Positions 7,433-12,249 of a stretch of DNA of 14,521 nucleotides are shown here, piece after piece. Both the position numbers and the translations under genes were made by a program. The DNA comes from Planctomycetota bacterium (GTDB lineage: Bacteria; Planctomycetota; MHYJ01; JACPRB01), in the NCBI GenBank assembly GCA_016200125.1, contig JACQFK010000606.1:1-14521 (forward strand), given 5' to 3'. The notes beneath the pieces were generated by a model that did not search any database, had not been told where the DNA came from, and was given only the letters and a program-made list of their open reading frames with translations. How positions within the stretch are numbered: position 1 is the first letter of the stretch; each line of letters starts with the position of its first letter.

Positions 7433-8283
7433 TTGGGCTTCTTCGGCTGCATCGGTCCGATGTAGTGCTTGGCCAGGACGATGCCGTCGATCCAGACCGT
7501 CCGGCGGGTGCCCGGCTTGGGCGGCTCCGACGTGTTGGTCGAGATCATGATGTTGTTCACCACGAGCTTGTCCGTCTTGCGCCATTCCATCCCCGTCTGT
7601 TCGACCCTGAGGCGGCCGTTGATCCAGAGCCGCTGCTCGCCGTTCTCTTTGCCGACATCGTTGAGTTTGACCATCACCTCGTAGCAGGTCCACTCTTCTT
7701 CGTTGATTTTCGGCTCGACGCCCTGGTTCGTCAGGACGTTGTCCCCCCAGGGCCCCTTCTGGTGGGGCCAATAGGTATACAGCATGACGCGGGTCCAGGG
7801 TGGCCCCTGGTTGCCGCCCACGCCGGTGCCGCTGCACATCGTGTCGAATCCCGTCGGCTTCTTTCCCGCGCCCGGGCCGTAGCGCTCGCCGACCGGGTGG
7901 CCGTGCAGCTGGAGCAGCTTGTTGTTCCGCCAGTCGCCGCCCTTGGAGAGGCGGAAGGAGTAGCGCAGGTAGACCTCCTGCGATCCCTCCCACCAGTAGT
8001 GCATCCAGCCCGCGCCGTTGTCGCCGCTCTCGGGCGTGAAGGGCAGGCGCAGGCAGCGGGCGCCCGTCAGCACCAGGGAGGGATCGGTCTCGACCTCCTT
8101 CAGCTCGGGATGGGAGATCTCCTGCCAGGTCTTCCGCCAGGCGTCGGTCTCGAAGGACTCCGCGAGCAGGACGTCGGGATCGCGCCCGATCCCCGCGTCG
8201 CCCGGATACTTCAGCGAGATCCCCTTCTCCTGGGGAGCGGCTCCGAGGAACAGCGGCAGGAGCAGCAGAGCGGCGTTATTCAT
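7429..8283 (-). CDS. Secreted concanavalin A-like jelly-roll protein (polysaccharide-lyase/lectin-like), paralogue 2
   Basis: This is a 284-residue exported protein. The ATG at 8283 follows AGGAGG at a normal distance and opens a Sec signal (MNNAALLLLPLFLGAAPQ). The mature start 'LKYPGDAGIGRDPDVLLAES' (24-43) matches paralogue 1 at 1725-2618, as do 'EVYLRYSFRL' (103-112), 'WTCYEVMVKLNDVGKENG' (198-215), 'LWINGRL' (219-225) and 'VWIDGIVLAKHYIGP' (263-277). The two proteins differ in the middle, where this one has a Gly/His-rich stretch 'LLQLHGHPVGERYGPGAGKK' (123-142), suggesting different ligands. The fold is inferred as a beta-sandwich of PL14/heparin-lyase/lectin type; whether it cleaves or only binds sugar is not visible. 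It is the first gene of a two-gene operon with the haem-linked sugar dehydrogenase, which supports a sugar-related role. Confidence 0.85.
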   Translation of the reverse strand: MNNAALLLLPLFLGAAPQEKGISLKYPGDAGIGRDPDVLLAESFETDAWRKTWQEISHPELKEVETDPSLVLTGARCLRLPFTPESGDNGAGWMHYWWEGSQEVYLRYSFRLSKGGDWRNNKLLQLHGHPVGERYGPGAGKKPTGFDTMCSGTGVGGNQGPPWTRVMLYTYWPHQKGPWGDNVLTNQGVEPKINEEEWTCYEVMVKLNDVGKENGEQRLWINGRLRVEQTGMEWRKTDKLVVNNIMISTNTSEPPKPGTRRTVWIDGIVLAKHYIGPMQPKKPK

Positions 8284-8354
8284 GCGGCCCTCCTGTGAAG
8301 GACAAAGCGGATTCCGCTCGAAATGTGGCCGTCGCTCCGTAGAATGGCTCGCCT
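8284..8354. promoter_or_regulatory. Divergent intergenic spacer with possible -10 for the Gfo/Idh/MocA gene
   Basis: This 71-base spacer lies between the minus-strand jelly-roll operon and the plus-strand oxidoreductase. TAGAAT at 8340-8345 matches five of six -10 consensus bases and ends 9 bases before the ATG at 8355. Transcription would then start about two or three bases ahead of the ATG, giving a leaderless or nearly leaderless mRNA. That agrees with the lack of any Shine-Dalgarno there. No good -35 is seen. The minus-strand gene has a clear AGGAGG. AATGTGGCCG at 8322-8331 repeats a 10-mer of the spacer at 1657-1724. Confidence 0.35.
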
Positions 8355-9389
8355 ATGAAACCTTTCCGCCTCGTCGTCGCCGGCCTCGTCCACGACCACG
8401 TGTGGAAGATGCTGCCGGACTTCCGGAAAATCCCGGGCGTTTCGATCGTGGGCGGCGCGGACCCGAACCGTCCGCTGCGCGAGAAGCTCCGCAAGGAGTT
8501 CGGCGTGAAGACGCTCTTCGAACGGCCGCGCGACCTTTTCGAGAAGGTCGAGGCCGACGCGGTCCTGGTCTGCGATTCGAACGCCGGAAGCGTCCCGATC
8601 GTCGAGGCGGCCGCCGCGCGGGGGCTTCACGCCCTGGTCGAGAAGCCGATGGCCCACACGGCCGAAGGAGCCCGCCGGATGTATGCCGCCGCCCGGCGGC
8701 ACAAGATCAGGATCATGGTCAACTGGCCGCTCGCGTGGAATCCCTCGGTGGTCCGCGCCCTCGACCTCGTGAAGTCGGGCCTGATCGGCCACGTCTTCCA
8801 CGCCCGCATCCACATGGCCCACCAGGGGCCCAAGGAGGCGGGCTGCTCGCCCTACTTCTGGGGCTGGCTCTACGACGCGAAGCTGAACGGCGCGGGGGCC
8901 CTCGTCGACTACTGCTGCTACGGCGCCGCGATCATGTCGATGCTCTGGGGAAAGCCGAAGCAGGTGCTCGGCGTCGCCGGCAATCTCGTCAAGCCGAACT
9001 TCCCCGTCGACGACAATGCGCTCGTCATCGGCCTCTGGCCGAAGCGCACGGTGCTCTCGCAGGCGTCGTGGACCCAGAATCCCGACTTCCACGATCTGCT
9101 CTTCCTCGGCGTCGACGGCACGCTTGAGACCGTGCGGGGCAAGCTCATCCACACGCACACGAAGCCGGGGGAGTTCTCGCACTGGGGGGCGGACCGCCTG
9201 AACCGGAAGGAGATCGCCCTGCCGGCCCTTCCCGCGGGCGCCCGCGACGGCCCCGAGCATTTCGTCCATTGCCTGCGGACGGGACGGCCCTTCAAGCACC
9301 TCTGCAGCGCCGAGACGGGGCTCGCGGCGCAGGAGATCCTCAGCGCGGGCCTGCGCCCCGACCGCAGCGGCCGGCGTGTGTCACTTTAG
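8355..9389 (+). CDS. Gfo/Idh/MocA-family NAD(P)-dependent oxidoreductase, atypical catalytic position
   Basis: This is a 344-residue protein of normal family length with no export signal, so probably cytoplasmic. The N-terminal Rossmann half (about 1-125) begins 'FRLVVAGLVHDHVWKML' (4-20), a variant of the GxGxxG dinucleotide loop, and carries the family signature 'LVEKPMAH' (94-101) with catalytic-type K97. The C-terminal half (about 126-344) contains 'GAGALVDYCCYGA' (179-191). Here D185 is kept, but the His normally four residues later is Y189, so the usual Lys-Asp-His triad is altered. Family members oxidise or reduce hydroxyl groups of sugars, inositols or their derivatives; the substrate here is unknown. 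It is transcribed alone from a divergent spacer, possibly leaderless. Its TAG stop overlaps the convergent ceramidase-like gene by 9 bases. Confidence 0.9.
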   Translation: MKPFRLVVAGLVHDHVWKMLPDFRKIPGVSIVGGADPNRPLREKLRKEFGVKTLFERPRDLFEKVEADAVLVCDSNAGSVPIVEAAAARGLHALVEKPMAHTAEGARRMYAAARRHKIRIMVNWPLAWNPSVVRALDLVKSGLIGHVFHARIHMAHQGPKEAGCSPYFWGWLYDAKLNGAGALVDYCCYGAAIMSMLWGKPKQVLGVAGNLVKPNFPVDDNALVIGLWPKRTVLSQASWTQNPDFHDLLFLGVDGTLETVRGKLIHTHTKPGEFSHWGADRLNRKEIALPALPAGARDGPEHFVHCLRTGRPFKHLCSAETGLAAQEILSAGLRPDRSGRRVSL

Positions 9390-10733
9390 GGCGTCGCCGA
9401 TCGCCCGGAGCAGCTTCTCCTCCGCCCCGGCGGCGACCCAGCAGTAGCCGTGCTCCTCGACGTAACCCTCTTTTCGCGCCGCCTCGGTCGGGATGTAGCC
9501 CGGGCCGCATTCGCCGTAGCCGGCGACGACGATGAACTGGTCCTTCCGGGCGCGCTGCGCGGCGAGCTGGAATTCGACGAAGGCCTCCGCCGGCAGGAGC
9601 AGATATTGGGCGGGACCGAAATCCAGGGCCGCGACCTCGATCGGCTGCCCGCGCGCCGTGCGCTTCGCCCAGCTCAGCCCGAGCGCGGCCATGAGGCGCG
9701 CCGACTTCGACGCCGCGGGATCGGCGAGCGTCTTCTCCATCGCCGCCGCCGGCTGAGGCAGGTCGAAGCGGAGCTCCTCGACCCGCATCCCGATGTTTTC
9801 CAGCGGCACGCGGCGGGTCTTCTGGAACGCGTGGGTCATGGCCAGATGAAGCCGGTCGGCCAGCGCCTGCCGCGACGCGGCGTCGGCGTTGTTGTACTTC
9901 GCCGCCGTCACGTCCCCGCTGCAGCCCGATACATACATCCAGAAGACGCCCGGCATGCACTGCTCGCGCCGCGCGCGGGCCAGACCCGGGAAGTCCGCCG
10001 ACACCGCCCCGCCCCCGTAGGTGCTCATCGGATGAACCGCGTAGGCCGACAGCACCGCGAGCACGCGGTCGCCGTCCCAGAAGCTCAGCGCCTTGAGCCA
10101 GGGATCGATCAGCCCCTCCGGCGCGTCCTTGATCGCGGAATCGGCCGTCTTGCTGTAGCGCTTGAAGCTCACGCGGCCGTCGACCACGACGCGGCGGTTC
10201 GAGGCGACGCGGTCGACTTCCGCCTGGCCCATCCCGAGGTGCGTGATCCTCCGGGGGACGGCTTCCCGGACGGCCGCCGCGACGGTCTGCAGGGCCCGTT
10301 CGTGGAACTCCGGGTCGACGTGGAAGCCCTTGAATCCTTGGGTATCGAGCAGCCGCTGCGCCTCGAGGTCGGCATAAGGAGCGTCATGCTGGTGGACGCA
10401 GGAGAGCAGCACGCGCCGCGGCGTGGTCCCCGCCGCCTTCGCCAGCTCGCTTCGCCAGCGGTCGTAGGCGTCGTTGCGCAGCTCCGTCCAGTCGAGCGCG
10501 ACGATCACGACGGGCTCGCCGTCGCCCCGGAGGATGATCCCGCGGCCCGAGAGCGGGTCGGCGATGCGCGCGGCGGGCGCCACCATGCCGCCGCAGAGCG
10601 CGTGGCCCAGGGGCGGCGTGATGTCGGCGTTGAAGGTCGCGAGGCTGAAGCGCCCCCCTTCGGCGGCCTGGGGCGGTCCCGAGCATCCCCAAACCAGAAG
10701 GAGCGCCAGCGCCATCCTTCGTGAGACTCTCAT
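9381..10733 (-). CDS. Neutral/alkaline ceramidase-like lipoprotein (PF04734-type N-terminal domain)
   Basis: This is a 450-residue protein. The ATG at 10733 gives a typical lipoprotein signal (MRVSRRMALALLLVWGCSG), with C17 the likely acylated residue although Trp at -2 is unusual. An in-frame upstream ATG at 10778 would translate through the palindrome and is rejected. 'AGxxxxDITPPLGHALCGGM'-like start (FNADITPPLGHALCGGM, 34-50), 'LLSCVHQHDAPY' (109-120, H114 and H116), 'YAVHPMSTYGGGAVSADFPG' (231-250, H234), 'SGCSGDVTAAKYN' (269-281) and 'YGECGPGYIPTEAARKEGY' (406-424) match the zinc-binding and active-site blocks of neutral ceramidases, which hydrolyse the N-acyl bond of ceramide. It is shorter than typical ceramidases of 600-700 residues and lacks their C-terminal Ig-like domain, as is common in planctomycete homologues of unknown substrate. 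G-rich GGGGG precedes the start. Expression is probably controlled by the palindromic operator just upstream. Confidence 0.87.
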   Translation of the reverse strand: MRVSRRMALALLLVWGCSGPPQAAEGGRFSLATFNADITPPLGHALCGGMVAPAARIADPLSGRGIILRGDGEPVVIVALDWTELRNDAYDRWRSELAKAAGTTPRRVLLSCVHQHDAPYADLEAQRLLDTQGFKGFHVDPEFHERALQTVAAAVREAVPRRITHLGMGQAEVDRVASNRRVVVDGRVSFKRYSKTADSAIKDAPEGLIDPWLKALSFWDGDRVLAVLSAYAVHPMSTYGGGAVSADFPGLARARREQCMPGVFWMYVSGCSGDVTAAKYNNADAASRQALADRLHLAMTHAFQKTRRVPLENIGMRVEELRFDLPQPAAAMEKTLADPAASKSARLMAALGLSWAKRTARGQPIEVAALDFGPAQYLLLPAEAFVEFQLAAQRARKDQFIVVAGYGECGPGYIPTEAARKEGYVEEHGYCWVAAGAEEKLLRAIGDALK

Positions 10734-10740
10734 GGTCCCC

Positions 10741-10804
10741 CTGTCACAAAACAACCAGTCTATTTTGTGACATGTCACAAAACAAACTGGTTGTTTTGTG
10801 ACAG
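10741..10804. promoter_or_regulatory. 64-base near-perfect palindrome: double operator-like element
   Basis: The element is symmetric about 10772/10773: 30 of 32 base pairs match, with mismatches only at 10760:10785 and 10762:10783. Its centre is the perfect 20-base palindrome TTTTGTGACATGTCACAAAA (10763-10782), and its outer arms are 19-base perfect inverted repeats (10741-10759 and 10786-10804). It also reads as two abutting 31-base dyads (10742-10772 and 10773-10803). Each dyad has TGTCACAAAACAA and its complement as half-sites, giving four half-sites in alternating orientation at 10742-10754, 10760-10772 (11 of 13 bases), 10773-10785 and 10791-10803. A 31-base period is close to three helical turns, so bound dimers would lie on the same face. 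It is AT-rich in GC-rich surroundings. Most likely it is an operator for the ceramidase-like gene. An RNA hairpin protecting the upstream mRNA end or a palindromic MITE are alternatives. No regulator gene is visible. Confidence 0.75.
10757..10785 (-). promoter_or_regulatory. Candidate promoter for the ceramidase-like gene inside the palindrome
   Basis: On the minus strand TTGTTT (10785-10780) and TAGACT (10762-10757) are separated by exactly 17 bases. They match the -35 (TTGACA) and -10 (TATAAT) consensus at 3 and 4 of 6 positions. Transcription would begin near 10750, leaving a short leader with GGGGG before the ATG at 10733. The spacer covers most of the central palindrome, so a bound protein would block RNA polymerase. 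The hexamers are only moderate matches and the call rests on spacing and position. Confidence 0.4.
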
Positions 10805-10812
10805 AGGATACC

Positions 10813-12246
10813 TCAGGCGAGGACGCCGGGGATGATCTTCGACGTGCCGGCGACTCCGGTCAGGCGCTCGGGGCGGCCGTTGTGCTCGAAGAAGAGGTCG
10901 TCCGGGCGGAGGCCCATCGCGGTCAGCAGCGTCGCGTGGAAGTCCTTCACCGGATGGGGATCGACCTCGGCGCGCAGGCCGATCTCGTCGGTCGCGCCGA
11001 TCGCCTGACCGCCCTTCACGCCGCCGCCCGCCATCCAGATCGTGAACCCGTAGGGGTTGTGGTTCCGCCCCGCGCTGCCCTGCTCCATCGGCGTCCGCCC
11101 GAACTCGCTCGCCCAGACGACGAGCGTCTCGTCCAGCAGCCCGCGCCGCTTGAGATCCGCGAGCAGCGCCGCCGTCGGCCGGTCAGTCTGCTCGGCGTTC
11201 GCCTTGTGGTTTTCCGTGTTCTTGTCGTGGCCGTCCCAGCCGAGCTTGTCGACGGCGTTGTAGAGCTGGACGATCCGGACGCCCTTCTCGCTCAGGCGCC
11301 GCGCCAGCAGGCACATGCGCCCGTACATCGCCTCGCTCTTGTTCTTGCTGTCGACGCCGTAGCTCTCCCGCGTCGCCTTGGACTCGCCCGCCAGGTCGCC
11401 CACGTCGAGCGCCTCGCTCTGCATCCGGTAGGCGAGCTCGTAGGACGCGATCCGGCCGTCGAGGTCGAGCAGGCCCGGCCTCGCCTCGCGGTGCTCCGCG
11501 TTGAAGCGCTGGATCTCGTCGAGCGTGTCGCGCTGCGCGCCGGCGAACTGGCCGGGCGGACGGAGATCGAGCACCGGATCCCCCTCGTGACGGAACTGCG
11601 TGCCCTGGAAGGCCGCGGGCAGGAAGCCGTTCGACCAGTTGGGCGAGCCGCCCAGGCCGGCGACCTTGAAGAGCAGCACGTAGCCGGGCAGATTCTGGTT
11701 CTCCGAGCCCAGCCCGTACGTAAGCCAGGAGCCGAGGCTCGGCTTCCCGGGCAGGATCACGCCGGTGTTCATCTGGTAGGTCGCGGGCGCGTGGTTCGAG
11801 CTTTCCGCCTGCATCGACCGCACGAGACAGAGGTCGTCCGCATGGGCCGCGGTGGCGCGGACGAGGTCCGTGGCCCAGAGCCCGCTCTCGCCGTGCTGCT
11901 TCCAGGTCCAGGGGCCGGCCATCAGCTTGTCGTGGCAGGCGTTGAACACGCCGCCGACCTTGTCCTTCTTCGCCTTGATCTCCGCCGGCACCGGCTTGCC
12001 TTGCAGCTGCGCGAGCAGCGGCTTGTAGTCCCAGGTGTCGACCTGGCTCGGCCCGCCGTACTGGTACAGGAAGATGACCCGCTTCGCGCGCGGCGTGAAC
12101 ATCGGCCGCCGCGGCGTCAGCGGACGGAGCGGATCGATCTCCAGCGCCTTCCGCTCCTGCGCGCGGGCGGCCGAGGACAGCAGCGAGGAGAGCGCGAGGC
12201 CGCCCACGCCGCTGCAACAGGTCTCGAGGAAGTGGCGTCGGTTCAT
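10813..12246 (-). CDS. DUF1501 domain protein with Tat-like signal
   Basis: This is a 477-residue protein. The N-terminus 'MNRRHFLETCCSGVGGLALS' with the twin Arg and a hydrophobic run ending 'SSAARAQ' (24-30) fits a Tat signal. The body matches DUF1501 (PF07394), related to the alkaline phosphatase/sulfatase fold: 'FLYQYGGPSQVDTWDYKP' (59-76), 'SSNHAPATYQMNTG' (149-162), 'WDGHDKNTENH' (337-347), 'WASEFGRTPM' (378-387), 'GRNHNPYGFTIWMAGGGVKG' (393-412) and 'DFHATLLTAMGL' (435-446). The conserved His and Asp residues suggest metal binding. The biochemical role of the family is unknown. The ATG lies 3 bases after the stop of the DUF1549/DUF1553 gene, a pairing found repeatedly in planctomycetes, and implies coupled translation and joint function. 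The palindrome at 10741-10804 begins 8 bases downstream of its stop. Confidence 0.93.
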   Translation of the reverse strand: MNRRHFLETCCSGVGGLALSSLLSSAARAQERKALEIDPLRPLTPRRPMFTPRAKRVIFLYQYGGPSQVDTWDYKPLLAQLQGKPVPAEIKAKKDKVGGVFNACHDKLMAGPWTWKQHGESGLWATDLVRATAAHADDLCLVRSMQAESSNHAPATYQMNTGVILPGKPSLGSWLTYGLGSENQNLPGYVLLFKVAGLGGSPNWSNGFLPAAFQGTQFRHEGDPVLDLRPPGQFAGAQRDTLDEIQRFNAEHREARPGLLDLDGRIASYELAYRMQSEALDVGDLAGESKATRESYGVDSKNKSEAMYGRMCLLARRLSEKGVRIVQLYNAVDKLGWDGHDKNTENHKANAEQTDRPTAALLADLKRRGLLDETLVVWASEFGRTPMEQGSAGRNHNPYGFTIWMAGGGVKGGQAIGATDEIGLRAEVDPHPVKDFHATLLTAMGLRPDDLFFEHNGRPERLTGVAGTSKIIPGVLA

Positions 12247-12249
12247 GGT

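Noticed and set aside
7433..7993. In-frame upstream extension of the sugar dehydrogenase
   Set aside because: The extension lies inside the jelly-roll gene, is low complexity, and would bury a clear signal peptide that starts at 7432.
10734..10778. In-frame upstream ATG for the ceramidase-like gene
   Set aside because: The extra 15 residues are translated from the palindrome and would precede a good lipoprotein signal starting at 10733.
10741..10804. Palindrome as a classical intrinsic terminator
   Set aside because: The stem is AT-rich and no U-run follows it in either direction.
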